A stretch of 35,578 bases of DNA from an uncultured Bacteroidota bacterium (lineage in GTDB: Bacteria > Bacteroidota > Bacteroidia > Bacteroidales > F082), in the NCBI GenBank assembly GCA_913055825.1, contig CAJXKB010000029.1:1-35578 (forward strand). The letters are read 5' to 3'. Both the position numbers and the translations under genes were made by a program. The notes beneath the pieces are model-generated. The model saw only the letters and a list, made by a program, of their open reading frames with translations, made no database searches and had not been told where the DNA came from. This document shows positions 1 through 8,856 of this stretch, one piece after another (the first letter of the stretch is position 1; each line of letters starts with the position of its first letter).

Positions 1-15
1 AAAAAACAAATAAAT

Positions 16-1359
16 ATGACTTACGACGAAAGATTACAAAACGTTTCGGTATTGGGTGCAGCCGGCAAAATGGGAAGTGGTATTCTGCTGCTTACTGCCG
101 TTGAAATGGCCGACCGCTCCCTTTTACCAGAAAACAAAGGCAAAACTTTTGTGCTCAATGCCATCGACGTTTCCGACGAAGGACTCGCCGGACTAATGAA
201 TTACCTGCGTGTTCAGGTAAGAAAACTGGCTGAGAAAAAAACGGTATGGCTCAGGCAAATGTATGCCGACCGTGAAGACCTCATCGAAAATTTTGACATC
301 ATTGACGAGTACATTTTTCACGTACTGAACATCGTGCGACCGGTAACAGCTGTTGAAGCAGCTTATCGTTCCAACATTGTTTTTGAAGCAGTAAATGAAA
401 ACCGTGCGCTGAAAGTCAAATTGTTTACCCAGATTAAACAAAACAACCCGAACGACGTTTGGTTCTTCACCAACACTTCTTCGGTACCCATTCATCTGAT
501 TGACGAAGAAGCAGCCCTCGACGGCAAAGTCATCGGTTTCCACTTCTACAATCCGCCTGCCGTGCAGAAATTGGTCGAACTCATCAAAACCGACCAGACC
601 AAACCCGAAGTCGTTGAGTTTGCTTACGCATACGCCAAAAACCTGAAAAAAATCGTGGTTCCTTCCAACGATTTTGCCGGCTTTATCGGCAACGGTCATT
701 TTATGCGCGATGGACTTCATGGAATCAAGGAGGCCGAAAACCTGGCAAAAGAGAAAAACATTCCGCTGCACCAGGCCATTTATATGATCAACAAAGTAAC
801 ACAGGAATATTTAATTCGCCCCATGGGTATTTTCCAGTTAATGGATTACGTCGGTATCGACGTGATGCAGTTTATCCTGAATGTGATGAATCCTTTTGTA
901 AAAGACGAAGAACTTCACAGCGATTTGCTGGATAAGATGATGGAACAAGGCGTAAAAGGCGGCCAGTATTCAAGCGGTGCACAAAAAGACGGATTCCTGA
1001 AATACGAAAAAGGTAAACCGGTAGCCGTTTGGGATGTGGACAACAAAAAATATGTGGCCTTCGATGAATTCCAGGCCGCTGCCGACAAATTGCTTGGCAA
1101 TCTTCCTGATTCGGCCGTTGCATGGAAAGCCACTTTACGCATGAAAAACAAAGAGGAAGTCTTCACCAAATTTTATGCTGATTTGAAGAAGCTCGATACA
1201 CTGGGGGCCTCCATTGCCCTGCGCTACGGAAAGCGGTCAAAAGCCATTGGCGAAAAATTAGTATCCGACAAAGTGGCCCACAACGCGGACGATGTCAACA
1301 CGGTAATGCTCACCGGTTTCTTCCATGCTTATGGTCCCATCAACAACTATTTCGATTAA
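16..1359 (+). CDS. 3-hydroxyacyl-CoA dehydrogenase, NAD-binding
   Basis: This 447-residue protein should oxidise 3-hydroxyacyl-CoA to 3-ketoacyl-CoA with NAD in fatty acid beta-oxidation, in the cytoplasm. The N-terminus has a Rossmann nucleotide-binding turn (LGAAGKMGSG, residues 13-22). Further on are the family's VFEAV (122-126), NTSS (153-156) and GFHFYNPP (174-181) segments; H176 is the likely catalytic histidine and E124 its likely partner. The C-terminal half is alpha-helical, as in HADH dimerisation domains. There is no enoyl-CoA hydratase domain, so it is a stand-alone dehydrogenase. The thiolase that would act next begins 12 bp downstream on the same strand, which supports an operon. 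Its promoter lies outside the window. The family is clear; chain-length preference cannot be judged. Confidence 0.9.
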   Translation: MTYDERLQNVSVLGAAGKMGSGILLLTAVEMADRSLLPENKGKTFVLNAIDVSDEGLAGLMNYLRVQVRKLAEKKTVWLRQMYADREDLIENFDIIDEYIFHVLNIVRPVTAVEAAYRSNIVFEAVNENRALKVKLFTQIKQNNPNDVWFFTNTSSVPIHLIDEEAALDGKVIGFHFYNPPAVQKLVELIKTDQTKPEVVEFAYAYAKNLKKIVVPSNDFAGFIGNGHFMRDGLHGIKEAENLAKEKNIPLHQAIYMINKVTQEYLIRPMGIFQLMDYVGIDVMQFILNVMNPFVKDEELHSDLLDKMMEQGVKGGQYSSGAQKDGFLKYEKGKPVAVWDVDNKKYVAFDEFQAAADKLLGNLPDSAVAWKATLRMKNKEEVFTKFYADLKKLDTLGASIALRYGKRSKAIGEKLVSDKVAHNADDVNTVMLTGFFHAYGPINNYFD

Positions 1360-1371
1360 AAAAATTGCATC

Positions 1372-2619
1372 ATGAAAAAATTAAGAAGAAAAGTATATAT
1401 GACCGCCGGTTACAACACCATTTCATTGGGAACCGGCCGCAAGGAGTTTAACCCGCGTAAACCCCGTCCGGGCATCGAACATTACATCAAAGAAGCCGGT
1501 CAGGGCGTGTTAAAACAGATCGGTGGCGCCAAAAATGTGGATGAATCGGTGATTGGCAACTTTATGGCCGGACGTTTCAACAAACAAGGCCATGTAGATG
1601 GATTTATCCCAATGATAGATAAAGGTTTAAGTATGAAACCTGCTGTTCATGTAGAAGGAGCCTGTGCCTCCGGAGGTCTTTCGCTGGTAACCGGTATCCG
1701 CCAAGTGTTGGCCGAAACTTCAGAAGTTGTTCTGTCTTTAGGTTTTGAAGTGCAAAATACGGTAAAAGCCATTTATGGAGCTGATATCCTGGCTTTGGCA
1801 GGATGGTTCCAAAAACGCAAAAAAGGACATGCTTACTTTTTCCCGGGACAGTTCAGCGACCGTGCCGGTGCTTACTACGAAAAATACGGCTACGAACGCA
1901 CCCGTAAAGGGATGGCCCGCTGGTATGCCAATGCCATCGAAAACGCACGGCTCGACCCCACAGCCCAGGAATATCACAACACCAATCCCGATCCTTACGG
2001 CACAGCCCTCAAAATGCAACCCAACGGTAAATTCTTTGTGGATCACCTCACCGTACTCGACTGTTCCAAAGTGTCAGATGCTGCTTCGGGAATTACCATT
2101 TGTTCTGAAGAGGGACTTGAACGCATTGGGATTGACAAAAAAGATGCTGTTGAAGTAATTGGTTTTGGCCACGCCGTGCGCGATATCACTTCCGACCCGA
2201 CCGATTTAACCGAATTGGAAACCATTAAATTTGCTGCCCATCAGGCATTGGAAAATGCAGGGATCACCATCGACCAGGTGGGAACCGTTGAAACACATGA
2301 CTGTTTTTCCATTGCCGGAATCATGGCCGTTGAAGCCCTTGGTTTAGCCGCAAAAGGTGAAGGGGCTGATTATGTGGCCGCAGGAAAAACAGGACGCAAC
2401 AGCGAGTTACCGTTCAATACCACCGGTGGTCTGATTGGCTGGGGACACCCCACGGGCGGCACCGGTGTGCACCAGGCGGTGACCATTTGGCAACAGCTAA
2501 CCGGAAAAGCCGGAAAAGCCCAAATCAAAATCTCTGATGACCGTCCTTATGGCCTCACTATCAACATGGGTGGCGACGATGTAACAGTTACTTCCATCGT
2601 TTTTAAAAAAGGTGAATAA
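1372..2619 (+). CDS. Thiolase family protein (SCP2-type acetyl-CoA acyltransferase)
   Basis: This 415-residue thiolase-fold enzyme probably cleaves 3-ketoacyl-CoA with CoA, the last step of beta-oxidation, using the product of the dehydrogenase just upstream. The nucleophilic cysteine is C98 in VEGACASGG. Two more active-site blocks are visible: HDCFS (309-313) and GWGHPTGGTG (356-365, H359). The usual C-terminal CxGGG cysteine block is replaced by NMGGDD, as in SCP2/SCP-x type thiolases rather than FadA type. The first ATG is used; there is no strong Shine-Dalgarno, which is normal in Bacteroidota. A hairpin terminator follows 23 bp after the stop. A condensing role in the biosynthetic direction cannot be excluded. 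Confidence 0.88.
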   Translation: MKKLRRKVYMTAGYNTISLGTGRKEFNPRKPRPGIEHYIKEAGQGVLKQIGGAKNVDESVIGNFMAGRFNKQGHVDGFIPMIDKGLSMKPAVHVEGACASGGLSLVTGIRQVLAETSEVVLSLGFEVQNTVKAIYGADILALAGWFQKRKKGHAYFFPGQFSDRAGAYYEKYGYERTRKGMARWYANAIENARLDPTAQEYHNTNPDPYGTALKMQPNGKFFVDHLTVLDCSKVSDAASGITICSEEGLERIGIDKKDAVEVIGFGHAVRDITSDPTDLTELETIKFAAHQALENAGITIDQVGTVETHDCFSIAGIMAVEALGLAAKGEGADYVAAGKTGRNSELPFNTTGGLIGWGHPTGGTGVHQAVTIWQQLTGKAGKAQIKISDDRPYGLTINMGGDDVTVTSIVFKKGE

Positions 2620-2642
2620 AACCCTTTTTAAACATTCGCTTG

Positions 2643-2673
2643 AAAAGCTGTTTCGTATAGAAGCAGCTTTTTT
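2643..2673 (+). terminator. Rho-independent terminator after the thiolase gene
   Basis: A 12-bp stem, AAAAGCTGTTTC against GAAGCAGCTTTT with one G-T wobble, encloses the loop GTATA and runs into a stretch of T. It lies 23 bp past the thiolase stop and separates this two-gene unit from the cstA promoter. Confidence 0.8.
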
Positions 2674-2729
2674 GCTATCCCGTATTAAGGTGGTCAGTTT
2701 GGTTTACAAGAGAAAAAACCAAAATATTG

Positions 2730-2760
2730 TTGTACGTTACAAATAAAGCTGTTACGTTTG
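2730..2760 (+). promoter_or_regulatory. Bacteroidota-type promoter for the CstA-family gene
   Basis: TTG at 2730-2732 is followed after exactly 20 nt by TACGTTTG at 2753-2760, matching the Bacteroidota -33/-7 pattern (TTG, then TAnnTTTG). The start codon at 2780 leaves a short leader of about a dozen nucleotides. Confidence 0.6.
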
Positions 2761-2779
2761 CTATACAAAATATAAAAAG

Positions 2780-4522
2780 ATGGAATCAATACTTCTTATG
2801 GTACTTGTTTTTGTGGGATATATCATTATGTACCAGCTATATGGAAAATATATTGGCAAAAAAATATTCAAACTTAATAATAACAACAGTGTACCGGCTG
2901 TTGAATTTGAAGACGGTGTAGACTTTGTTCCCACAAAAAAAGAAGTGATTTTCGGGCATCATTTTGCATCCATAGCCGGTACGGGCCCCATCGTAGGACC
3001 TGCCATCGCGGTTATATGGGGATGGCTGCCCGCCTTAATTTGGGTTTTTGTGGGTTCTATTGTCATGGGAGCTACACACGATTTTGGAACGCTGATTATT
3101 TCGATGAGAAATCAGGGAAAATCCATCTCGGAATTCACCGGTAAATACATTAACCCCCGGACAAAATATTTCTTCTTTTTTATTGTGTTCATGGAACTGT
3201 GGATTCTTGTAGCCATTTTCGGTTTGGTAATTGCTATCCTTTTTAAAATGTTCCCTCAGGCAGTGATTCCTGTATGGCTTCAGATACCTATCGCAATTTA
3301 TTTGGGCTATCTGGTTTATAAAAAAGGGGCCAATCTAACACTTTGGTCGATCATTGCCGTACTTTTCATGTATTTAACCATTGTTTTGGGATCATATCTT
3401 CCGTTAAACATGCCGGCTGCATTCGGCCTCTCACCCGTGGCAATATGGTCGGTATTGTTATTGACTTATGCCTTTTTTGCTTCCGTACTTCCCGTAACTA
3501 CACTGTTGCAGCCCCGCGACTACATTAACTCGCATCAGCTGGTTGTTGCGTTGGCCTTACTAGTCCTAGGCGTTATTTTTGCAGGACTGGGCGGGCATCT
3601 TCAGGTAGTAGCTCCGGCCATAAGGCCACATCCGGCTGCTACGCCTCCTTTATGGCCTTTCCTGTTTATCACCATTGCCTGTGGTGCAATTTCGGGGTTC
3701 CATGCCCTGGTTTCGTCGGGAACTTCATCCAAACAGATAAGAAAAGAAAGTGATTCGCTATTTGTGGGTTACGGCTCCATGTTGATGGAAGGTGCCCTGG
3801 CTACTTTAGTAATCATCGCTACCACAGCCGGTATCGGCATGGGATACCTGGATAAAAGCGGACATCTACTGACAGGTTTTGCCGCATGGACGCAACACTA
3901 TTCTTCATGGTCTGCAGCCGGAGGATTAAGTTCAAAGGTAGGGGCTTTTGTGGAAGGCGCGGCCAATATGATTGAAACCATCGGTATCCCCAAAACCATA
4001 GCCATGACGATTATGGGCGTATTCGTAGCCTCTTTTGCAGGTACAACTATGGATACGGCCACCCGCGTACAGCGCTATCTCATCACCGAAACATTTCCGA
4101 AAACTTTTTCAAACAAGTTCGTTTCCACCGGATTTGTAATTCTTGCTGCCCTGTTTTTGATGTTTTCATCCGGAGCTGACGGAAAAGGAGCACTTTCGCT
4201 GTGGCCATTGTTTGGTGCTGTAAACCAGACACTTGCTGCATTAGCACTAATCGTTATAACCATTTATCTGAAAAAACGTTCCAGATGGGGTTGGCTCATC
4301 AGTGCACTCCCTGCCCTTTTTATGTTAACGGTTTCGTTATGGGCCGTAATTGATAATCAGACAATCTTTGGCCAGAAACATAATATTTTACTTCAGGTTT
4401 TAAATGCTATTATCTTTATTTCCATGGTTTGGATTAGTATTGAAGGCGGTATAAAACTCATAAAGACATCGTATTCACCTCATAAAAATAAAGAAGAAAA
4501 AGAGCCGATTTTTAAAAAATAA
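2780..4522 (+). CDS. cstA: CstA family peptide/pyruvate transporter
   Basis: This 580-residue, very hydrophobic protein has about 15 membrane segments and belongs to the carbon starvation CstA family. Members import peptides or pyruvate at the inner membrane when carbon is scarce. Signature blocks are visible: FGHHFASIAGTGPIVGP near residues 59-75, GATHDFG near 97-103, and TTMDTATRVQRYLI in the C-terminal half. It is shorter than the roughly 700-residue E. coli CstA, the size of the compact form found in anaerobes. A small unknown gene starts 15 bp downstream and an ArsA-like ATPase follows, so the three are probably one operon. The substrate cannot be told from the sequence. Confidence 0.9.
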   Translation: MESILLMVLVFVGYIIMYQLYGKYIGKKIFKLNNNNSVPAVEFEDGVDFVPTKKEVIFGHHFASIAGTGPIVGPAIAVIWGWLPALIWVFVGSIVMGATHDFGTLIISMRNQGKSISEFTGKYINPRTKYFFFFIVFMELWILVAIFGLVIAILFKMFPQAVIPVWLQIPIAIYLGYLVYKKGANLTLWSIIAVLFMYLTIVLGSYLPLNMPAAFGLSPVAIWSVLLLTYAFFASVLPVTTLLQPRDYINSHQLVVALALLVLGVIFAGLGGHLQVVAPAIRPHPAATPPLWPFLFITIACGAISGFHALVSSGTSSKQIRKESDSLFVGYGSMLMEGALATLVIIATTAGIGMGYLDKSGHLLTGFAAWTQHYSSWSAAGGLSSKVGAFVEGAANMIETIGIPKTIAMTIMGVFVASFAGTTMDTATRVQRYLITETFPKTFSNKFVSTGFVILAALFLMFSSGADGKGALSLWPLFGAVNQTLAALALIVITIYLKKRSRWGWLISALPALFMLTVSLWAVIDNQTIFGQKHNILLQVLNAIIFISMVWISIEGGIKLIKTSYSPHKNKEEKEPIFKK

Positions 4523-4537
4523 GCAACAGCTTTTATC

Positions 4538-4834
4538 ATGGAAACCAAAAAAATAATCCGGCGACTATTAGAAAAAGTCAAACATGGCATGAAACTTTAC
4601 AACAAAGCATCTAAGGCCAATGCCGTGGAAATAATGGAAGCCGAATTGAGTGAAATGGAAAATATTTTCGGTTTATTGGTTTTAGGCTCTTTTGTCGGAT
4701 TTCCATCGCCTCCCATGCAAATTACGCTTGACCTGTTGCCCGACATGGAAAAACATTTTATACTCATGCTTAACAAAGTAGATACGGCAGAGGAACCCAT
4801 TTCCGATTTATTGTCGACTTTTGATATAATGTAA
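4538..4834 (+). CDS. Small protein of unknown function between cstA and an ArsA-like ATPase
   Basis: This 98-residue protein is not recognised. It has a basic, helical N-terminus (KKIIRRLLEKVKHGMKLYNKA), an acidic amphipathic stretch (MEAELSEMENIFGLLVLGSF), then a proline-rich turn FPSPPM and another acidic helix. It has no signal peptide and no clear membrane span. It lies 15 bp after cstA and only 2 bp before the ATPase start, so translation with the ATPase is likely coupled. The tight placement suggests a partner or regulator of one of those two proteins; that is inference from position only. Confidence 0.75.
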   Translation: METKKIIRRLLEKVKHGMKLYNKASKANAVEIMEAELSEMENIFGLLVLGSFVGFPSPPMQITLDLLPDMEKHFILMLNKVDTAEEPISDLLSTFDIM

Positions 4835-4836
4835 AA

Positions 4837-5739
4837 ATGGAGCAGGCAACAAAAAATATTTTCTTCCTTGGTAAAGGTGGCGTTGGAAAATCTACTGCAT
4901 CGGCACTTACCGCTTTGCATTTGGCCAAAACCGGCCACAAAACATTGCTGGTTTCGATGGATCCGGCTCACAATCAAAGTGATATTTTTGAAAAGAAATT
5001 TTCAGAGAAAGCGGTAAAAGTTAATGAAAATCTATCCGTAAAGGAAACCAACATTGATTTATGGGTAAAAAAATATCTTTCCGACATTCAATTTCAGGTG
5101 AAGCATACATATTCATACCTTACTGCCTTTAACCTTGAAAATTATCTCGATATAATCCAATATTCTCCCGGCATTGAAGAGTATGCCCTGCTCATGGCTT
5201 ATAAATCCATCCGGCAAAAAGCAAAAAATACCGACTATATTATTTTTGATATGCCGCCCACAGCACTTACCCTTAAATTTCTTACACTGCCCCGGATTTC
5301 ACTTTTATGGTTGGATAAACTTATGGATTTAAGAAATAAAATTATTGAAAAAAAGAAGATTATCTCTAAAGTGAAATTTGGTAGTAAGGAGATTGAAAGG
5401 GATAAAATTCGCAATAAGCTAAATCATCAAATTGATGAATATCATCAGATTAACACTGTTTTTGAAGATCATACCCTCACTTCTCTGAACCTTGTGTTGA
5501 ATACCGACAAACTCTCTTTTTCCGAGTCACAGCTGATTGTAGACAAGCTGGCCAGGTTCAATATTAAAATTAGAAACGTATTCCTGAACAAATTGGTCAG
5601 CGGTTTTGACACGGATAAAATCCAGAAAGAATATGCCGATTGTGGTTTTCAGCAATTTCCCTTAAGTAACACACCGCTGTTGGGTATTCCTGCCCTCACA
5701 AGTTATCTAAAGCAATTACCTTCATTTATTAAAATATGA
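4837..5739 (+). CDS. ArsA/Get3-like P-loop ATPase
   Basis: This 300-residue cytoplasmic ATPase belongs to the ArsA/Get3 (TRC40) branch of SIMIBI NTPases, which work as nucleotide-dependent dimers. The deviant Walker A LGKGGVGKST (residues 11-20) carries the signature lysine. The switch region reads SMDPAHNQSD, and DMPPTALTLKF corresponds to the DxxPTGxTL block of ArsA. The domain occurs once, as in Get3, whereas plasmid ArsA is duplicated. The clustered cysteines that bind arsenite in ArsA are absent (the only cysteine I see is in YADCGF), and no arsB or arsR is nearby, so arsenic export is unlikely. Co-transcription with cstA suggests a role in membrane-protein handling or transporter control. 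Confidence 0.85.
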   Translation: MEQATKNIFFLGKGGVGKSTASALTALHLAKTGHKTLLVSMDPAHNQSDIFEKKFSEKAVKVNENLSVKETNIDLWVKKYLSDIQFQVKHTYSYLTAFNLENYLDIIQYSPGIEEYALLMAYKSIRQKAKNTDYIIFDMPPTALTLKFLTLPRISLLWLDKLMDLRNKIIEKKKIISKVKFGSKEIERDKIRNKLNHQIDEYHQINTVFEDHTLTSLNLVLNTDKLSFSESQLIVDKLARFNIKIRNVFLNKLVSGFDTDKIQKEYADCGFQQFPLSNTPLLGIPALTSYLKQLPSFIKI

Positions 5740-5839
5740 AATCTGCAAAAACCGACCAAGTTAAAAGTCGATAATTATCCACTTTCCATATTCTTAAAAA
5801 GCCTTGAGAAACTAAAATGAGTTAGCTGTATTAACGTTA

Positions 5840-7219
5840 TTAGAAACTATACTTCATTTTAAACATGAGCATATTATAATCGGCAAGTTTGGCAAAGAGG
5901 TTGTCCCCTTTTCCAGAAAAAATCCCGGCAGTAAGATCCAATTCAACATTATCGGTAGCCATGTAAGTTATTTGTGGGACATAAAAAATTGCATAATTAT
6001 TTTTTACATTTTTCCAATCGGTTACCACAGCACCTCCGCTGATTGGTGCAACTTTCAATTTGTCCTCGAAAAATTTCATCTCATACCTTAAAACCACATA
6101 ATCGTTCAGGTTTTTGCTACCACTTTCGTTTACAAAGCCATGCAGATATTGAATATTAAGATAAGAATTGTTGGCAAAAGAATAATCGGCACCGAGAACA
6201 AATTTTGCATACGGTTTCTTGTCCAGCATCACGCTATCAATCATAACAGGAACAGGCGAAGCGGGATAAAGTGCAGAAACATCCGTGGTCATTACGTGTT
6301 TATGTTCGGGAAGGAAAACTGCCGATTCGCCCCACAAACCAACCCCACCTAAACTGGTGGCAAAATCGAAACCGAAAATATGTGTTCTCGGGAAATAGAG
6401 CTGCGCGTTTACTGAAACCCCGCCCAATGTATCAAAAGGAACCAATGTATTATAAGCATCAAATGGAAGGCCGTCATGCCCCCACAGATAACTGAACGAG
6501 AAGTCAACACCTCTGGCAAAGCCTTTAAATTTAAGCCCGGCCGTGGAACTTTCCCCAATATTGTAGCGTGGCGTACTGACTTGGTCGGTAAATGATTTTA
6601 ATACAAGTCCCTGAGGCAATTCCATATTCATGTTAAGCAGATTGGCGAACATACCAACAGGCAAATTGTCAGGCTGAAAAAAGGGGACAAAAACACTTTG
6701 TAACGAATAATCGGAACTAAAGTAATAATTCAATGTAACGGCATCGGATCCCCGGTGGCGACCAAAGTCGAGGATATCCTCAAAATCATATGGATTAACA
6801 TTATCGGTTGGATTAAACTTATCAGCGGTACCCCACGCAATACGTTGACGCCCGATTTTTACATCCAGGTTTTTGGAGAACAAGCCATAGATTTCCACAT
6901 AAGCTTCTCTGATTTCCAAGTTCCAGGGGGAAAGGATGTTTTTGTTATACAAATCGCTTGAATGGACAATATTGGGTAAGCCAATATTCCTGAGCCATAC
7001 TTCGCTATAAAATTTGGCTTTTCCTTTCATTTTCTTCTCAAGCTTCACGCTCAGCCTATTTTCGTTCCATGCCCAATCGTTGGGCGATTTTAATAACATG
7101 CGTTGGTCAGTTTGTAGATATCCCCTCAATTTCAAAGCATTTTCATTTTGTGCTTCCATTGCCTTCGTGCTAAAAATCATAGCAATGAGGAATATAATAA
7201 TTATGTTTCTGTTTTTCAT
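5840..7219 (-). CDS. Outer-membrane beta-barrel protein (DUF1302-like porin)
   Basis: This 459-residue protein begins with a signal peptide (MKNRNIIIIFLIAMIFS, cleavage probably after MEAQ near residue 24). It continues with alternating amphipathic strands and ends in MKYSF, the terminal phenylalanine expected of a BAM-assembled barrel. It is the last gene of a minus-strand unit holding an MMPL transporter, a LolA-like protein and a glycosyltransferase. In other bacteria, DUF1302-type barrels commonly sit beside MMPL and LolA-like or DUF1329 genes, so it may be the outer-membrane component of a lipid or hydrophobe transport path. Family assignment rests on context and barrel features; the substrate is unknown. 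Confidence 0.72.
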   Translation of the reverse strand: MKNRNIIIIFLIAMIFSTKAMEAQNENALKLRGYLQTDQRMLLKSPNDWAWNENRLSVKLEKKMKGKAKFYSEVWLRNIGLPNIVHSSDLYNKNILSPWNLEIREAYVEIYGLFSKNLDVKIGRQRIAWGTADKFNPTDNVNPYDFEDILDFGRHRGSDAVTLNYYFSSDYSLQSVFVPFFQPDNLPVGMFANLLNMNMELPQGLVLKSFTDQVSTPRYNIGESSTAGLKFKGFARGVDFSFSYLWGHDGLPFDAYNTLVPFDTLGGVSVNAQLYFPRTHIFGFDFATSLGGVGLWGESAVFLPEHKHVMTTDVSALYPASPVPVMIDSVMLDKKPYAKFVLGADYSFANNSYLNIQYLHGFVNESGSKNLNDYVVLRYEMKFFEDKLKVAPISGGAVVTDWKNVKNNYAIFYVPQITYMATDNVELDLTAGIFSGKGDNLFAKLADYNMLMFKMKYSF

Positions 7220-7290
7220 GTGTTTATAAATTATAGCTTATTGAAATTTTATTCCATAAATTAATTATTCTGTAAGGAACATTATCATAA

Positions 7291-8010
7291 CTAACCCCTT
7301 ATATTTAAAAAAATGTTTTTAACGACCATACCAACCAGAAAATAATTCACAAATACAGTACGGATAATTTGGGATGCAGATTTGCTATAATTGAAAACTG
7401 CTTGATTCCATTTATATTTCTGATATTTTCTTATATGGACGAGTCCTTCTAAATCAACAATCAAGGTCTTGGTATTTTTGTTGCTTTTACTCTTAAAATA
7501 GAGGTTAAGCAGAGTTTCAACACCAAATTTAGTTTCTTTCATTTCATCAAGAATAGGCATCAGGTCTTCTTTGTAAACAGCTCTCTCACCGCCTAACCAA
7601 TCATCTAACGGACCGGTAATATCAATTTTAGGATTGGTTTCCGATACGCGCCGCCCTATAACCATCCTGGTATTTCCATTAACTAATGGATCAACTAATT
7701 TTTTAATATGGTTACAATTCAGTCCGATAAGGTCAGCATCAATAAAGACAATAACATCTCCTTTTGCCTGTTCTACACCTGCTGTCATGGCATACGATTT
7801 GCCTCTGTTTTTGTTAAATTCCACGTATTGAAACGGATGTGTTAACACTATTTGATTCAATATTTTTGATGTGTTGTCTGTAGAGCCATCGTTTACCACA
7901 ATAAGCTCATCAATATAGACACAGTTTAACAGGCTGTAAACAACGCTCTTTACAGTTTTTTCTTCGTTATAAACTGAAACCACCGATGTTATTTTGTTAC
8001 CTCCAAGCAT
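7291..8010 (-). CDS. Family 2 glycosyltransferase
   Basis: This 239-residue protein has a GT-A fold glycosyltransferase domain. The N-terminus gives TSVVSVYNEEKTV, then VVNDGSTDNT (DGS at 41-43) for nucleotide-sugar binding and VIVFIDADL (DAD at 91-93) as the metal-binding DxD. The C-terminus (about 205-235) is hydrophobic and basic, and may associate with the membrane without a true multi-span domain. It lies between the LolA-like gene and the outer-membrane barrel on the same strand, which hints at glycosylation of a lipid carried by this system. It could be a dolichyl-phosphate-mannose-synthase-like enzyme; donor and acceptor are not predictable. Confidence 0.85.
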   Translation of the reverse strand: MLGGNKITSVVSVYNEEKTVKSVVYSLLNCVYIDELIVVNDGSTDNTSKILNQIVLTHPFQYVEFNKNRGKSYAMTAGVEQAKGDVIVFIDADLIGLNCNHIKKLVDPLVNGNTRMVIGRRVSETNPKIDITGPLDDWLGGERAVYKEDLMPILDEMKETKFGVETLLNLYFKSKSNKNTKTLIVDLEGLVHIRKYQKYKWNQAVFNYSKSASQIIRTVFVNYFLVGMVVKNIFLNIRG

Positions 8011-8094
8011 ATTTCTTTTGTCTTTTTAATTGAATAATTATTGGCTTTATTTTTTTGTATGTAACACCAACATTTTAGCATCAATTGATAATTA

Positions 8095-8829
8095 TTACTC
8101 TTTCAGCTTTCGTACTGTAAAATCGTTGTCTGTTAGACCCTGGTCATATTTTACATCCGACATAATCATTTTGGTTATGTGGTTTTTCTTTAGGTTTTTC
8201 ATTTCAATTTCTTGTGCATTCCAGTATTTACCTATCCTCACAAAGTGATATGTCGATTCTTTTAATTTGTGGTTACCTTTATCATAATATTCCATATAAG
8301 TTGGGTAAAATTCTGATTTGTTGACTTTTAAAATAAGTTTTGAATATTGTGATCTGGGAGATAACGGTTTTAATTCTAATACATAGACATCTTTTTCGGC
8401 AGGAAGCAATTTAGGGGTGTATTTCTCCGTATAGGGTTTCGACTCCATATCATCGTAAGTGAAATCCGTCCCTGCAAAACCTTGACTTTTTACCGACGAC
8501 GAAATTCTTCTTTCTTTACCAAAAGCGGGCATATATAAATACATTACATCTTTTGGCAATGATAAAACTGCAATCCCTGCTTGCGATGCCGGTGCTGTAA
8601 ACCTGAAGATACGTTCCTTGGTACCTTTCTGACTAATGAGTGCTTCTCTTGTTTTTTCCTTTCCTGATTTGTCGATTAAAACAATTTCGACTTTCGCGGT
8701 CATGTCTTTTGCGGAATACATGACGTCATCCATTTTTTTTAAAATGGTGTTTGCATCTTGTGCGTTTGCATTTAATCCAAACAATAGGAATAATGCGCTT
8801 ACCAATACTGATAATTTTACTGTTTTCAT
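8095..8829 (-). CDS. LolA-like outer membrane lipoprotein-sorting protein
   Basis: This 244-residue secreted protein has a clear signal peptide (MKTVKLSVLVSALFLLFGLNANAQ). The mature part resembles the LolA/LolB-like half-barrel family (LolA_like), with segments such as KMDDVMYSAKDMTAKVEIVL, FTAPASQAGIAVLSLPKDVMYLYMPAFGKERRI and GTDFTYDDME. These proteins bind acyl chains in the periplasm. The gene follows the MMPL gene by 26 bp, a pairing often seen in bacteria, so it probably accepts lipid or lipoprotein from the MMPL transporter and passes it toward the outer membrane. It is longer than classical LolA (about 180-200 residues). Cargo is unknown. Confidence 0.85.
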   Translation of the reverse strand: MKTVKLSVLVSALFLLFGLNANAQDANTILKKMDDVMYSAKDMTAKVEIVLIDKSGKEKTREALISQKGTKERIFRFTAPASQAGIAVLSLPKDVMYLYMPAFGKERRISSSVKSQGFAGTDFTYDDMESKPYTEKYTPKLLPAEKDVYVLELKPLSPRSQYSKLILKVNKSEFYPTYMEYYDKGNHKLKESTYHFVRIGKYWNAQEIEMKNLKKNHITKMIMSDVKYDQGLTDNDFTVRKLKE

Positions 8830-8856
8830 TTTATTTGTTTTATAAAGTTTATTAAT

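Noticed and set aside
4837-5739. Arsenite pump ATPase
   Set aside because: It is single-domain, has no arsenite-binding cysteine cluster and no ars genes nearby, so a general ArsA/Get3-like label is safer.
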